NCBI RefSeq assembly: GCF_004217285.1
Contig: NZ_SHKS01000003.1
Span: forward strand, 469,169 to 533,168
DNA: 64,000 bases
Reading direction: 5' to 3'
DNA from: Streptomyces sp. BK239
Lineage (GTDB): Bacteria > Actinomycetota > Actinomycetes > Streptomycetales > Streptomycetaceae
Shown: in pieces, positions 48,296-57,614 of the stretch
Position numbering within the stretch: the first letter of the stretch is position 1
Layout of the letters: every line of letters starts with the position of its first letter
Made by a program: the position numbers and the translations under genes
Notes under the pieces: model-generated
Databases searched by the model: none
Seen by the model: the letters and a program-made list of their open reading frames with translations, nothing else
What the model was told of the DNA's origin: nothing

Positions 48296-48326
48296 CCCGG
48301 TTGTCCACCGACTGTGGACAACCGGG
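48296..48326. promoter_or_regulatory. Inverted DnaA-box pair forming a stem between gnd and dnaN
   Basis: TTGTCCACC (48301-48309) and the perfect TGTGGACAA (48313-48321) face each other within the 12-bp stem CCGGTTGTCCAC / GTGGACAACCGG. Because it lies 3' of dnaN and 5' of gnd, it may be a terminator that also binds DnaA, or an operator for gnd. Confidence 0.65.
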
Positions 48327-48371
48327 CCGGACCAGGACGCCGGCCCGAGAACCGGCCGCCGAAGGCCCGGC

Positions 48372-49502
48372 TCAGCCGCTGAGCCGCACCGGCATGATCA
48401 GGTACTTGTAGGCGTCGTCCGCCTCGGCGTCCAGCGCCGGCTTGCCGCTCAGCAGGGCGGGCTTCGTGGACGTCGTGAACGACAGCTGGGCCACCGGCGA
48501 GTCGATGGCGCTCAGACCGTCCAGCAGGAAGGTCGGGTTGAACGCGATCGAGATGTCGTCGCCCTCCAGCTGGGCGTCGACCCTCTCCACAGCCTGTGCG
48601 TCGTCGCTGGAGCCGGCCTCGAGGATGAGCACGCCCTGCTCGAAGCTGAGCCGCACCGGGGTGTTGCGCTCGGCGACCAGAGCCACACGCTTGACGGCCT
48701 CCACGAAGGGGGCGGTCTCGATCACGGCGACGGAGTTGAACTCGGTCGGGAACAGCGTGCGGTACTTCGGGAGGTCGCCCTCCAGGAGGCGGGTCGTCGT
48801 GCGCCGGCCCGCGCCCTCGAAGCCGATCAGACCCTCGCCGGAGCCCGAGCCGGACAGCGCCAGCGTGACGCTGTCGCCGCTCGTGAGGGCCTTGGCGGTG
48901 TCCAGGAGCGTCTTGGCGGGCACCAGGGCGACCGCGGAGGCGTCCGGGTTCTCCGGCTTCCACAGGAACTCGCGGACCGCGAAGCGGTAGCGGTCGGTGG
49001 AGGCCAGCGTCACCGTGTCGCCCTCGATCTCGATGCGCACACCGGTGAGGACGGGCAGCGTGTCGTCACGGCCGGCGGCGATGGCGACCTGGGCGGCCGC
49101 GGAGGCGAAGACCTCGCCGGGGACCGTGCCCGTGGCGTTCGGCATCTGCGGCAGCGACGGGTACTCCTCCACAGGCAGTGTGTGGAGGGTGAACCGCGAG
49201 GATCCGCAGACCACCGTCGCCCGTACACCGTCTGTGGAGATCTCCACCGGACGGTTGGGCAGCGCGCGGCAGATGTCGGCGAGCAGGCGGCCCGACACGA
49301 GGACCGTGCCCTCCTCCTCGACCTCGGCCTCCACGGACACCCGTGCGGAGACCTCGTAGTCGAAGCTGGACAGGCTCAGCGCGCCGTCGTCGGCCTTCAG
49401 GAGCAGGCCGGCGAGGACAGGCGCCGGCGGACGGGCCGGGAGGCTGCGCGCCGCCCAGGCAACGGCCTCCGCGAGTACGTCGCGTTCCACCCGGATCTTC
49501 AC
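48372..49502 (-). CDS. dnaN: DNA polymerase III beta subunit (sliding clamp)
   Basis: Ring-shaped processivity clamp of the replicative polymerase. 376 residues with the three-domain clamp pattern, including KIRVERDVLAEAVAWAARSL at the start, FDYEVSARVSVEAEV, SSRFTLHTLPVEEYP and a C-terminal IMPVRLSG close to the usual clamp end. The start is the GTG at 49502; the longer open frame to 49616 lies in oriC DNA. It is downstream of dnaA across oriC, in the same direction. Confidence 0.96.
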   Translation of the reverse strand: MKIRVERDVLAEAVAWAARSLPARPPAPVLAGLLLKADDGALSLSSFDYEVSARVSVEAEVEEEGTVLVSGRLLADICRALPNRPVEISTDGVRATVVCGSSRFTLHTLPVEEYPSLPQMPNATGTVPGEVFASAAAQVAIAAGRDDTLPVLTGVRIEIEGDTVTLASTDRYRFAVREFLWKPENPDASAVALVPAKTLLDTAKALTSGDSVTLALSGSGSGEGLIGFEGAGRRTTTRLLEGDLPKYRTLFPTEFNSVAVIETAPFVEAVKRVALVAERNTPVRLSFEQGVLILEAGSSDDAQAVERVDAQLEGDDISIAFNPTFLLDGLSAIDSPVAQLSFTTSTKPALLSGKPALDAEADDAYKYLIMPVRLSG

Positions 49503-50308
49503 TCTTGCCGCCTCCTGCTGTTGCCGGCGCTTCTCGCCCTGCCTGGCCTTCGTCGTCTGTCTCGGTGTCGTCGGCCCCCGAGAGGGGAAGGACCACCGGG
49601 GACCAGTCTGACGCACGGCACTGACAGTAGGTGCCGCTCGGGGTCAAGTCGTGACGAGGGGCAGCCGGGCGCCGAAGGGCGAGTTGTGCACAGGACCCCC
49701 TTCGAAACGGATTCCTCGCTCTCTCTAGTCGGGAGTAGTAGTAGGGCCTGTGGAAACCGTGGATAACCCCGTTTTCGCAGCTCAGGGGCGATATTTTATC
49801 CACTGACCCTGTGGGCGGAGGCGGTGGATAACCGGGCCCGTCTGTGGAGAAAGAAAAGTTCTGCACACACCGTGCACAGGGAGGGCCGAGTTCTCCCCAG
49901 CTGCGTCCCCAGGTTTCGCCGTCTTTCCCACAGGGCGCCTCGGCAGCTTCGTGTGACGGCTTTCACTCGACGCAGTGATCAGGCGCGGCAGGTTGCCGAA
50001 CAGTGGAGATCCATGTGGAGAAGCCGCCCCCGGCTGGGGAAAACCGGCCGAGGTCTGTGGGTTGTCGGTGGACAAGTCCGTCCACAGGGTGGGGACCATC
50101 ACGTTGTCCACAGTCTGTGGAAATCCTTCGTCCACGAATCCACAGCCACATGACCTGCTCTGATGGTCCCTCAACAGGGCTGCCTGTGGACGCAATCGGG
50201 GAAAACTCCGCAGTCCCCAGGCTGTGGAGGGGAAAAAGTCGCCGAATCTGTGGATGAAGGCCGTAACCCGGCTGGTAATCGAACAGCGGATGACGCGAGC
50301 ACGAAGAA
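49503..50308. other. Chromosomal replication origin oriC
   Basis: 806 bases between dnaN and the dnaA terminator. One perfect DnaA box (TTGTCCACA, 50104-50112) and many one- or two-mismatch boxes occur in both directions. Examples are TTGTGCACA 49684, TTATCCACT 49796, GGTGGATAA 49823, TGTGGAGAA 49843 and 50014, GGTGGACAA 50067, CCGTCCACA 50078 and TGTGGATGA 50249. An A/T-rich short stretch (ATATTTTATC, 49791) near the dnaN end may aid unwinding. Position between dnaA and dnaN and box density identify oriC. Confidence 0.95.
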
Positions 50309-50340
50309 GGGCGCCCCGGGGATCGGTCCCCGGGGCGCCC
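50309..50340 (-). terminator. Terminator of dnaA
   Basis: Perfect 14-bp G/C stem GGGCGCCCCGGGGA / TCCCCGGGGCGCCC with a 4-base loop, about 35 bases after the dnaA stop codon. Confidence 0.88.
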
Positions 50341-50375
50341 TGGAAGGTCGTTCGCGGCTCGGACAGGCCCTTGGG

Positions 50376-52385
50376 TCAGCCGGCCTTGATGCGGTTGGTC
50401 AGCTCGGTCACCTGGTTGTAGATGGAGCGTCGCTCGGCCATCAGGTTGCGGATCTTGCGGTCCGCGTGCATGACCGTGGTGTGGTCGCGGCCGCCGAACA
50501 GCGCGCCGATCTTCGGCAGCGACAGGTCGGTCAGCTCGCGGCACAGGTACATGGCGATCTGCCGCGCCGTGACCAGCTGACGGCCCCGCGAGCTGCCGCA
50601 CAGGTCCTCGACGGTCAGCCCGAAGTAGTCCGCCGTGGCGCCCATGATGGCCGTGGAGGTGATCTCGGGCGCAGAGTCCTCGCCGCCCGGCATGAGGTCC
50701 TTCAGGACGATCTCCGTCAGCCCCAGGTCCACCGGCTGCCGGTTGAGCGACGCGAACGCCGTCACCCTGATCAGCGCGCCCTCCAGTTCGCGGATGTTGC
50801 GCGAGATCCGCGAGGCGATGAACTCCAGCACCTCCGGCGGGGCGTTGAGCTGCTCCTGCACCGCCTTCTTGCGCAGGATCGCGATGCGCGTCTCCAGCTC
50901 GGGCGGCTGCACGTCGGTGATCAGGCCCCACTCGAAACGGTTCCGCAGCCGGTCCTCCAGCGTGACCAGCTGCTTGGGCGGCCGGTCGCTGGACAGCACG
51001 ATCTGCTTGTTGGCGTTGTGGAGCGTGTTGAAGGTGTGGAAGAACTCCTCCTGCGTCGACTCCTTGTCCGCGAGGAACTGGATGTCGTCGACGAGCAGGA
51101 TGTCCATCTCGCGGTAGCGCTTGCGGAAGCTGTCGCCCTTGCCGTCGCGGATGGAGTTGATGAACTCGTTGGTGAACTCCTCGGAGCTCACGTACCGCAC
51201 GCGCGTGCCCGGGTAGAGGCTGCGCGCGTAGTGCCCGATCGCGTGCAGCAGGTGGGTCTTGCCGAGGCCCGACTCCCCGTAGATGAAGAGGGGGTTGTAC
51301 GCCTTGGCGGGGGCCTCGGCGACGGCGACCGCGGCCGCGTGCGCGAAGCGGTTGGACGCACCGATGACGAAGGTGTCGAAGAGGTACTTGGGGTTCAGCC
51401 GCGCGGTCGGCTCACCGGGACCGCCGGCCGGCGCGGACTGCGCCGTCGACGGGCCGGACCCGCCTCCGCCGGGCTGGCCGGGGCCCATCGGACCGCCGCG
51501 ATGCGGATGCCCCACGCCGCCGGACGGCTCGGGCAGCTCACGCCGTGTGGGGTCGCGCTGGTCGTACTCCGGTCGCTGCGGTTCGTACTCCGCGCGCGTG
51601 GGCTCGTACTCCGGGCGCTTCTGGTCGTAGGGCGACGCGTCGTAGGGCGGTCGCTCCATCTTCTGTGGGCGGTAGTCCTGGGGGGACGAGCCGTACCCGT
51701 CCTGCGCCGGGCCGCCGTAGCCGTCCTGGGCGGACGACGAGCCGTAGGAGTCCTGACCGGAGGGACCGTAGGAGTCCTGGGACGGCGACGCGTACGGGTC
51801 TCTCTCGGGGAAGCCGAGGCGCTGCTGCTGCCAGCCGTAGTCGTCCTGCGTGGCCCGCGGCCAGGCGCCGGGTTCGGGGCGCTGGTACTCCGAGGGGTAC
51901 GCGGGGCGGGCGGTGGGCAGCGGGTCCTGCCGGGAGGAGTGCTCGCCGGGACCGCCCTGGCCGCCGGCGCCGCCGTGTCCGCCGGGGGCCTGCTCCGAGC
52001 GGTGCCGGCCATAGCCGTCGTACTGGTTGTCGTACGGGCTGTCGTACTGGCCGGGCGGACGCTCGGGTTCTTCGTAACGCGATGCCGGGGCGGGCGCCGC
52101 GGGCTCGCCGACGGAGTCGTCCACGGTGATCGCGATGCGGATGGGGCGGCCGCACTCGCGGCTCAGCGTCTCGCTGACGATCGGGGCGAGCCGGCCTTCC
52201 AGCACGGTCTTCGCGAACTCGTTCGGTACGGCGAGCAGCGCGGTGTCGGCCACCAGTGCCAGCGGCTGGCAGCGCCGGATCCAGCGCTCGTCCTTCGTTT
52301 CGACGCCCTGGCCTCGACCGTTGCTGAGGAGGTGCTCCAGTACGCGTGGCCACACTGCGGCAAGATCGGCAGGTACGTCAGCCAC
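50376..52385 (-). CDS. dnaA: Chromosomal replication initiator DnaA
   Basis: Initiator that binds DnaA boxes and opens oriC. In 669 residues: N-terminal domain I (about 1-95); a long domain II (about 95-320) rich in Tyr, Gly, Pro and Gln with repeated QDSYG/QDGYG and EYEPxR motifs; the AAA+ domain III with Walker [12 protein letters not shown] and [11 protein letters not shown]; and domain IV with the DnaA signature [15 protein letters not shown]. The GTG at 52385, after a GAGAGAG, fixes the start. The long domain II is typical of Streptomyces. Divergent from rpmH. Confidence 0.97.
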   Translation of the reverse strand: MADVPADLAAVWPRVLEHLLSNGRGQGVETKDERWIRRCQPLALVADTALLAVPNEFAKTVLEGRLAPIVSETLSRECGRPIRIAITVDDSVGEPAAPAPASRYEEPERPPGQYDSPYDNQYDGYGRHRSEQAPGGHGGAGGQGGPGEHSSRQDPLPTARPAYPSEYQRPEPGAWPRATQDDYGWQQQRLGFPERDPYASPSQDSYGPSGQDSYGSSSAQDGYGGPAQDGYGSSPQDYRPQKMERPPYDASPYDQKRPEYEPTRAEYEPQRPEYDQRDPTRRELPEPSGGVGHPHRGGPMGPGQPGGGGSGPSTAQSAPAGGPGEPTARLNPKYLFDTFVIGASNRFAHAAAVAVAEAPAKAYNPLFIYGESGLGKTHLLHAIGHYARSLYPGTRVRYVSSEEFTNEFINSIRDGKGDSFRKRYREMDILLVDDIQFLADKESTQEEFFHTFNTLHNANKQIVLSSDRPPKQLVTLEDRLRNRFEWGLITDVQPPELETRIAILRKKAVQEQLNAPPEVLEFIASRISRNIRELEGALIRVTAFASLNRQPVDLGLTEIVLKDLMPGGEDSAPEITSTAIMGATADYFGLTVEDLCGSSRGRQLVTARQIAMYLCRELTDLSLPKIGALFGGRDHTTVMHADRKIRNLMAERRSIYNQVTELTNRIKAG

Positions 52386-52521
52386 AGGGCACGCTCTCTC
52401 GCAGGTCCCACGAACGGGTGACGGTGGGACGGATCGGGATTCACAGCGGACGGGGTCAGGGTCCAGGGAAAGAATCGGAGTCCAGCCACGGTAGTCAGCG
52501 CGACCGGTACGGTTCAAGTTG

Positions 52522-52542
52522 TTGTCCCCAGGCTGTGGACAG
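52522..52542. promoter_or_regulatory. Two DnaA boxes in the dnaA promoter region
   Basis: TTGTCCCCA (52522-52530) and TGTGGACAG (52534-52542), each one mismatch from consensus and facing each other, about 150 bases before the dnaA start. Autoregulation by DnaA through paired boxes is known in Streptomyces. Confidence 0.68.
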
Positions 52543-52563
52543 TGTCGCCCGGTGGCCCCTGGT

Positions 52564-52593
52564 TTGACCGGATGGCGTAGCCCCGCGTACCGT
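52564..52593 (+). promoter_or_regulatory. Probable rpmH promoter
   Basis: TTGACC (52564-52569), 18-base spacer, TACCGT (52588-52593). This resembles a sigma-70-type promoter in Streptomyces and lies about 170 bases before rpmH, between the dnaA-promoter boxes and rpmH. Confidence 0.45.
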
Positions 52594-52761
52594 AACCAGG
52601 TCGAGTTGTCGATGGCTGCTGCCGCCTGCCTCCGATGGGCACAGATCGCGTCAGGTGATCGGGAAGCGGTGCACTCGGGCGTTAACGGGAGCTACTCGTG
52701 GGCGCACGGTGACAGCCAGGACGGCACCCCGCCACTACCGAGCGATTTCTGGAGCCCCCGA

Positions 52762-52899
52762 GTGAGCAAGCGCACCTTCCAGCCGAACAACCGTCGTCGC
52801 GCGAAGACCCACGGCTTCCGGCTGCGTATGCGTACCCGTGCCGGCCGCGCGATCCTCGCGTCCCGCCGCAGCAAGGGTCGCGCCCGTCTGTCCGCCTGA
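52762..52899 (+). CDS. rpmH: 50S ribosomal protein L34
   Basis: 45-residue ribosomal protein, complete and highly conserved: the start [19 protein letters not shown] and end SKGRARLSA match L34. GTG start with GGAG eight bases upstream. First gene of the rpmH-rnpA-yidD-yidC-jag-rsmG-parAB cluster, divergent from dnaA, as in most bacteria. Confidence 0.97.
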   Translation: MSKRTFQPNNRRRAKTHGFRLRMRTRAGRAILASRRSKGRARLSA

Positions 52900-52920
52900 T
52901 CCCGGTCAGGTCATGCCGTC

Positions 52921-53292
52921 GTGCTGCCCACCGAGAACCGGCTGAGGCGGCGCGAGGACTTCGCGACCGCAGTACGCCGAGGCCGTCGGGCCGGACGCCC
53001 GACTCTCGTCGTCCACTTTCGAAGCGGTGCCACGGACCCGCACGCGCCTGGGGAGAGCGCTCCCCCGACGCGTGCGGGTTTCGTCGTGAGCAAGGCTGTG
53101 GGCGGGGCGGTCGTACGCAACGCCGTGAAGCGCAGACTGCGTCATCTGATGCGCGATCGAGTCGCCCTTCTGCCCCCCGGTAGCCTGGTAGTCGTACGGG
53201 CGCTGCCCGGCGCGGGCGACGCCGACCACGCACAGCTGGCCCAAGACCTCGATGCCGCCCTACAGCGGCTACTGGGAGGGGGCGCGCGATGA
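52921..53292 (+). CDS. rnpA: Ribonuclease P protein component
   Basis: Basic 123-residue protein that supports the RNase P RNA in 5' tRNA processing. It has [42 protein letters not shown] (the RNR-type motif region) and an RALPGAG end segment. GTG start, 21 bases after rpmH. Its last codons overlap the ATG of yidD by four bases. Confidence 0.96.
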   Translation: MLPTENRLRRREDFATAVRRGRRAGRPTLVVHFRSGATDPHAPGESAPPTRAGFVVSKAVGGAVVRNAVKRRLRHLMRDRVALLPPGSLVVVRALPGAGDADHAQLAQDLDAALQRLLGGGAR

Positions 53293-53642
53293 AGTACCCG
53301 CTGCTGGCCCTGATCAAGCTGTACCAGTGGACGATCAGTCCGCTGCTCGGGCCGGTGTGCAAGTACTACCCCTCGTGCTCCCACTACGGCTACACGGCCA
53401 TCGACCGGCACGGTGCGATCAAGGGAACGGCGCTCACCGCCTGGCGCATCCTGCGGTGCAACCCGTGGTCGCTGGGGGGTGTGGACCATGTCCCGCCGCG
53501 GAAGCGTCCGCGGTGGCACGAAATGCTGCGCGACGCCTGGCGTGCACGCAGGGGCGGGACCTCCGCCGCCTCAACGGCCACCGAAGAGAGTCATCCTTCG
53601 AGTCCGGCCGCAGAGACCTCGTCCCATGCCCAAGGAGCATGA
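53289..53642 (+). CDS. yidD: Membrane protein insertion efficiency factor YidD
   Basis: 117 residues of the small YidD family, which is thought to assist YidC-mediated membrane insertion. Hallmarks are [21 protein letters not shown], a PSCSHYGY cysteine motif and [17 protein letters not shown]. The C-terminus is an unconserved Ser/Ala/Pro tail. ATGA overlap with rnpA; three bases separate it from yidC. Confidence 0.95.
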   Translation: MKYPLLALIKLYQWTISPLLGPVCKYYPSCSHYGYTAIDRHGAIKGTALTAWRILRCNPWSLGGVDHVPPRKRPRWHEMLRDAWRARRGGTSAASTATEESHPSSPAAETSSHAQGA

Positions 53643-53645
53643 TTA

Positions 53646-54911
53646 GTGGACACGATTGCCAGCCTCTTCAGCTTCATCACGACACCTGTCTCCTGGGTCA
53701 TCGTCCAGTTCCACACGGTGTACGGCGCCGTCTTCGGCCCTGACACCGGATGGGCCTGGGGTCTGTCCATCGTGTCCCTGGTGATCCTGATCCGAATCTG
53801 CCTGATCCCGCTCTTCGTGAAGCAGATCAAGGCGACGCGGGCCATGCAGACGCTGCAGCCCGAGATGAAGAAGATCCAGGAGCGCTACAAGAACGACAAG
53901 CAGCGCCAGTCCGAAGAGATGATGAAGCTGTACAAGGAGACGGGCACCAACCCGCTCTCCTCGTGCCTTCCCATCCTGGCGCAGTCCCCGTTCTTCTTCG
54001 CCCTCTACCACGTGCTCAACGGCATCGCCAACGGCGAGACCATCGGCGTGATCAACCAGAGCCTGCTGGAGAGCGCGCAGAAGGCGCACATCCTCGGCGC
54101 GCCGCTGGCCGCCAAGTTCACCGACAGCTCCTCGGACCTCGCCGCGCTCGACGCCTCGCCGACCAGCGTGCGCATCGTCACCGCGTTCATGATCGTGCTG
54201 ATGTCGGCCTCGCAGTTCTTCACCCAGCGCCAGCTGATGACGAAGAACGTCGACACCACGGTGAAGACCCCGTTCATGCAGCAGCAGAAGATGCTGATGT
54301 ACGTCTTCCCCGTCATGTTCGCCGTCTTCGGCATCAACTTCCCGGTCGGTGTCCTCGTCTACTGGCTGACCACCAACGTGTGGACCATGGGCCAGCAGAT
54401 GTACGTCATCCACAACAACCCGACCCCGGGTTCCAAGGCCCAGGCCGCGTACCTGGAGCGTCTGTACAAGTCCGTCACGCACCACGGCAAGACGCGCCGC
54501 CGCAGCGAGAAGACGATCGTCAAGGCCATCGTCGCCAAGGGCCGCGACCGCAACGAGTACGAGCGCAAGTTCATCAACGGTCTGAGCAAGGTGGGCCTCG
54601 TGGCCCAGGCCGACGGCACCGTGGTGAAGGGCGAAGCCCAGACCGCCACCCTCACCGAGGACGGCACGCCCACCAGCGCGGCGGCCGCCCGTCGTCAGCA
54701 GCCCAAGCGCCAGACCAAGTCCCAGCGCCAGACCACAGGCCCGAAGGCGGCCGGCGAGACCACCACCTCGCTGACCAAGTCCGACGAGCCGCAGGACGCC
54801 GAAACCACCGGCCCCGCCAAGCCCAAGCCCGGCTCCGCCGGCCGCAGCAAGGCTCAGTCCGGCCAGCGCAAGGGCGGTCCGCAGCGCCCCAAGTCCCCCT
54901 CCAAGAAGTAA
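53646..54911 (+). CDS. yidC: Membrane protein insertase YidC (Oxa1 family)
   Basis: Inserts and folds membrane proteins with or without SecYEG. The 421 residues contain about five membrane helices, the Oxa1 core with the positively charged loop [36 protein letters not shown] and [21 protein letters not shown] Lys/Arg/Gln-rich cytosolic C-terminus of about 130 residues could bind ribosomes. GTG start at 53646; no lipobox, so it is of the type without a lipid anchor. Confidence 0.96.
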   Translation: MDTIASLFSFITTPVSWVIVQFHTVYGAVFGPDTGWAWGLSIVSLVILIRICLIPLFVKQIKATRAMQTLQPEMKKIQERYKNDKQRQSEEMMKLYKETGTNPLSSCLPILAQSPFFFALYHVLNGIANGETIGVINQSLLESAQKAHILGAPLAAKFTDSSSDLAALDASPTSVRIVTAFMIVLMSASQFFTQRQLMTKNVDTTVKTPFMQQQKMLMYVFPVMFAVFGINFPVGVLVYWLTTNVWTMGQQMYVIHNNPTPGSKAQAAYLERLYKSVTHHGKTRRRSEKTIVKAIVAKGRDRNEYERKFINGLSKVGLVAQADGTVVKGEAQTATLTEDGTPTSAAAARRQQPKRQTKSQRQTTGPKAAGETTTSLTKSDEPQDAETTGPAKPKPGSAGRSKAQSGQRKGGPQRPKSPSKK

Positions 54912-54926
54912 GAAGGAGCCCATCCC

Positions 54927-55439
54927 GTGACGGAAGGCACCACCTCCGCCGCCGCCGAGGGTGCAGACACCCTCACCCGCCTGGAGCAGGAGGGCGAGAT
55001 CGCGGCGGACTACCTCGAGGGTCTGCTGGACATCGCCGATCTCGACGGCGACATCGACATGGACGTCGAAGCCGACCGCGCCTCGGTGTCGATCATCAGC
55101 GATGCGGGCGGCCGCGAACTGCAGAAGCTGGTCGGCCGTGACGGCGAGGTGCTGGAAGCACTGCAGGAGCTGACGCGCCTGGCCGTGCACCGGGAGACCG
55201 GCGACCGCAGCCGGCTGATGCTGGACATCGCCGGCTACCGCGCCACCAAGCGCACCGAGCTCTCAGAGCTTGGCGCCAAGGCCGCGACCGACGCGAAGAA
55301 CAGCGGCGAGCCGGTGAAGCTCAGGCCGATGACCCCCTTCGAGCGCAAGGTCGTCCATGACGCGGTCAAGGCGGCCGGCCTGCGCAGCGAGTCCGAGGGC
55401 GAGGAGCCGCAGCGCTTCGTCGTCGTACTCCCCAACTGA
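54927..55439 (+). CDS. jag: Jag/KhpB-type RNA-binding protein (KH-R3H)
   Basis: 170 residues with a KH-like region (about 35-95, including LVGRDGEVLEALQELTRLAV) and an R3H domain (about 110-165, including FERKVVHDAVKAA and REQRFVV-type end). Jag/KhpB partners bind RNA and affect cell division and growth in other bacteria. It lacks the N-terminal Jag_N part seen in firmicutes. 15 bases after yidC and before a terminator. Confidence 0.9.
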   Translation: MTEGTTSAAAEGADTLTRLEQEGEIAADYLEGLLDIADLDGDIDMDVEADRASVSIISDAGGRELQKLVGRDGEVLEALQELTRLAVHRETGDRSRLMLDIAGYRATKRTELSELGAKAATDAKNSGEPVKLRPMTPFERKVVHDAVKAAGLRSESEGEEPQRFVVVLPN

Positions 55440-55456
55440 TCGGTACACCCGTTTTC

Positions 55457-55489
55457 ACCGGCCCCGTCTGTCGCTCAGGCGGGGCCGGT
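55457..55489 (+). terminator. Terminator after jag
   Basis: 10-bp stem ACCGGCCCCG / CGGGGCCGGT with a 13-base loop, followed by TCTTT. It separates jag from rsmG. Confidence 0.75.
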
Positions 55490-55558
55490 CTTTGTCAGCC
55501 CTGGTAGTTCTGGTGGTCGGCGCTGAGCGCGCCGGTGCGGTACGGAAGGACGGTCCCC

Positions 55559-56275
55559 GTGACGGAGGCAGCGGAGCTCCCCCCTGCGCCCGAGCAGGCA
55601 CGAGCGGTATTCGGTGATCGCTTCACGGATGCGGTCCGGTACGCCGAGCTGCTGGCCGAGGCAGGTGTGCGGCGTGGGCTCATCGGCCCACGCGAGGTGC
55701 CCCGGCTGTGGGAACGGCACCTGCTGAACTGCGCCGTGCTCTCTGAAGTCGTCCCCGAGGGGGTGACCGTGTGCGACGTCGGCTCCGGCGCGGGCCTGCC
55801 CGGCATCCCGCTGGCCCTCGCCCGCGAGGACCTGAAGATCACCCTGCTGGAGCCGCTGCTGCGGCGGACGACCTTCCTCACCGAAGCCGTCGAACTGCTG
55901 GGCCTGGACCATGTGACCGTCGTGCGCGGCCGCGCCGAGGAGCTCATGGGCAAGATGCCTCCGGTGCATGTCGTGACCGCCCGTGCGGTGGCGCCACTGG
56001 ACCGTCTGGCCACCTGGGGCATTCCCTTGCTGCGCCCCTACGGGGAGATGCTCGCCCTCAAGGGCGACACGGCCGAGGAGGAGCTGAAGAGCGCTGCCAC
56101 CGCGCTGAGCAAACTGGGCGCGGTCGGCACATCGATCCACCATGTCGGCGAAGGCGTGGTCGATCCGCTCTCCACGGTGGTGCGGGTCGAGGTCGGGGAG
56201 AGCCCGGGCGGTGTGCGGTTCGCCGCCAAGCGGGCCAAGGCAGCCCGCACAGGGCGCACGCGCCGCCGTCGCTGA
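55559..56275 (+). CDS. rsmG: 16S rRNA m7G527 methyltransferase RsmG
   Basis: SAM-dependent methyltransferase that makes m7G527 in 16S rRNA; loss gives low-level streptomycin resistance in Streptomyces. The 238 residues contain the SAM site DVGSGAGLPGIPLALAR, the ERHLLNCAVL segment and RAVAPLDRLATWG. A short Arg/Ala C-terminus ends it. The GTG at 55559 has GGAAGGA eight bases upstream. A parS site lies downstream before parA. Confidence 0.95.
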   Translation: MTEAAELPPAPEQARAVFGDRFTDAVRYAELLAEAGVRRGLIGPREVPRLWERHLLNCAVLSEVVPEGVTVCDVGSGAGLPGIPLALAREDLKITLLEPLLRRTTFLTEAVELLGLDHVTVVRGRAEELMGKMPPVHVVTARAVAPLDRLATWGIPLLRPYGEMLALKGDTAEEELKSAATALSKLGAVGTSIHHVGEGVVDPLSTVVRVEVGESPGGVRFAAKRAKAARTGRTRRRR

Positions 56276-56368
56276 CTCGGGCAGGACGCAAGGCGTACTC
56301 CACACAAGCTGCCGCGCCTCCGTGTGACGGAGTGTCGCGGCAGTTCGGTGCCGGGCGCTGTGCATCGT

Positions 56369-56382
56369 GTTTCACGTGAAAC
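56369..56382. other. parS site 2
   Basis: GTTTCACGTGAAAC between rsmG and parA, 94 bases past the rsmG stop. It also sits inside an in-frame extension of the parA ORF (from GTG 56367). Confidence 0.92.
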
Positions 56383-56477
56383 GTCGCTCACTGTTGCAGG
56401 GCATCATCAGCCGGGGCCGCGCTGCGGCCGAACCCCGCGACCGAAAGCCTCTCGGCTCACTCGACAGGGGAACGGAG

Positions 56478-56504
56478 TTGTCCACAAAGGTGGATTTCTC
56501 CACA
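56478..56504 (+). promoter_or_regulatory. DnaA boxes in the parA leader
   Basis: A perfect TTGTCCACA (56478-56486) and a one-mismatch TTCTCCACA (56496-56504), 18 bases apart in the same direction, upstream of the most likely parA start. They suggest that DnaA affects parAB. Confidence 0.6.
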
Positions 56505-56540
56505 GAACCCCAGGCCTCACTGGTTCACGACCCCGAAGGC

Positions 56541-57614
56541 ATGGGAGGCTCTGTTCACTGCGAGCCTGAAGTCGAGGAGAGTGAATCCTTGCGGTCCGAC
56601 GCCAACATCGCGGGACCGATGACCGATCCGGTCCCCGGTCCCCGAACCGAGTCGATGAGGGAGGATGTTTCACGTGAAACCCCGCCCCCGATGGACGACA
56701 CTCCGATCGGTCGCGCCGCCCAACTGGCGGTAGAGGCTCTGGGACGAGCTGGGGAAGGGCTTCCACGTCCCGAGCAGACCCGCGTCATCGTGGTCGCCAA
56801 CCAGAAGGGCGGCGTCGGCAAGACGACGACGACCGTCAACCTTGCCGCCTCCCTTGCCCTGCACGGCGGTCGCGTCCTGGTGGTCGACCTCGACCCGCAG
56901 GGCAACGCCTCCACCGCGCTCGGAATCGACCACCACGCCGAGGTCCCGTCCATCTACGACGTGTTGGTCGAGAGCCGCCCGCTGGCGGAGGTCGTTCAGC
57001 CCGTCCCCGACGTCGAGGGACTCTTCTGCGCTCCCGCCACGATCGATCTCGCCGGTGCGGAGATCGAGCTGGTGTCCCTGGTGGCGCGAGAAAGCCGGCT
57101 GCAGCGAGCGATCCAGGCCTACGAGCAGCCTCTGGACTACATCCTCATCGACTGCCCGCCCTCACTCGGCCTGCTGACGGTCAACGCGCTCGTCGCCGGC
57201 CAGGAGGTTCTCATTCCGATCCAGTGCGAGTACTACGCACTGGAGGGACTGGGCCAGCTGCTTCGCAACGTCGACCTGGTGCGGGGGCACCTCAACCCCG
57301 CTCTGCATGTGTCGACCATCCTGCTCACCATGTACGACGGCCGGACGCGTCTCGCGTCGCAGGTCGCGGAAGAGGTGCGCACCCACTTCGGCGACGAGGT
57401 GCTGAGGACGAGCATTCCCCGCTCGGTCCGCATCTCCGAGGCGCCGAGCTACGGGCAGACGGTGCTGACTTACGATCCTGGATCGAGCGGTGCCCTCTCC
57501 TATCTTGAGGCGGCCCGAGAGATCGCGCTGAAGGGCATTGAGGTCAGCTATGACGCCACCCATGCTCATATCGGCGCCCAGAACAACCCGAGCATGGTGG
57601 AGGGGATCCAGTGA
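56541..57614 (+). CDS. parA: Chromosome partitioning ATPase ParA
   Basis: Walker-type ATPase that moves ParB-bound origins. The ATPase core begins with [16 protein letters not shown] (deviant Walker A, about residue 95 from the start chosen), DLDPQGN (Walker A') and LIDCPPSLG (Walker B), and ends SMVEGIQ-like. The start is uncertain: ATG at 56541, 56655 or 56691, TTG at 56589 (which has the best ribosome site, GAGGAGAG) or GTG at 56367. The N-terminal ~90 residues before the ATPase core are variable and carry parS site 3, read as VSRET. The parB start overlaps its stop (GTGA). Confidence 0.93.
   Translation: MGGSVHCEPEVEESESLRSDANIAGPMTDPVPGPRTESMREDVSRETPPPMDDTPIGRAAQLAVEALGRAGEGLPRPEQTRVIVVANQKGGVGKTTTTVNLAASLALHGGRVLVVDLDPQGNASTALGIDHHAEVPSIYDVLVESRPLAEVVQPVPDVEGLFCAPATIDLAGAEIELVSLVARESRLQRAIQAYEQPLDYILIDCPPSLGLLTVNALVAGQEVLIPIQCEYYALEGLGQLLRNVDLVRGHLNPALHVSTILLTMYDGRTRLASQVAEEVRTHFGDEVLRTSIPRSVRISEAPSYGQTVLTYDPGSSGALSYLEAAREIALKGIEVSYDATHAHIGAQNNPSMVEGIQ
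56667..56680. other. parS site 3, within parA
   Basis: GTTTCACGTGAAAC in the N-terminal coding part of parA, where it encodes Val-Ser-Arg-Glu-Thr. Confidence 0.92.

Noticed and set aside
47169..49766. 865-codon plus-strand ORF opposite gnd and dnaN
   Set aside because: Antisense shadow crossing oriC; no family, start in the middle of recF.
50163..52421. 752-codon plus-strand ORF opposite dnaA
   Set aside because: Antisense shadow of dnaA with Val/Leu/Arg-rich sequence and no motif.
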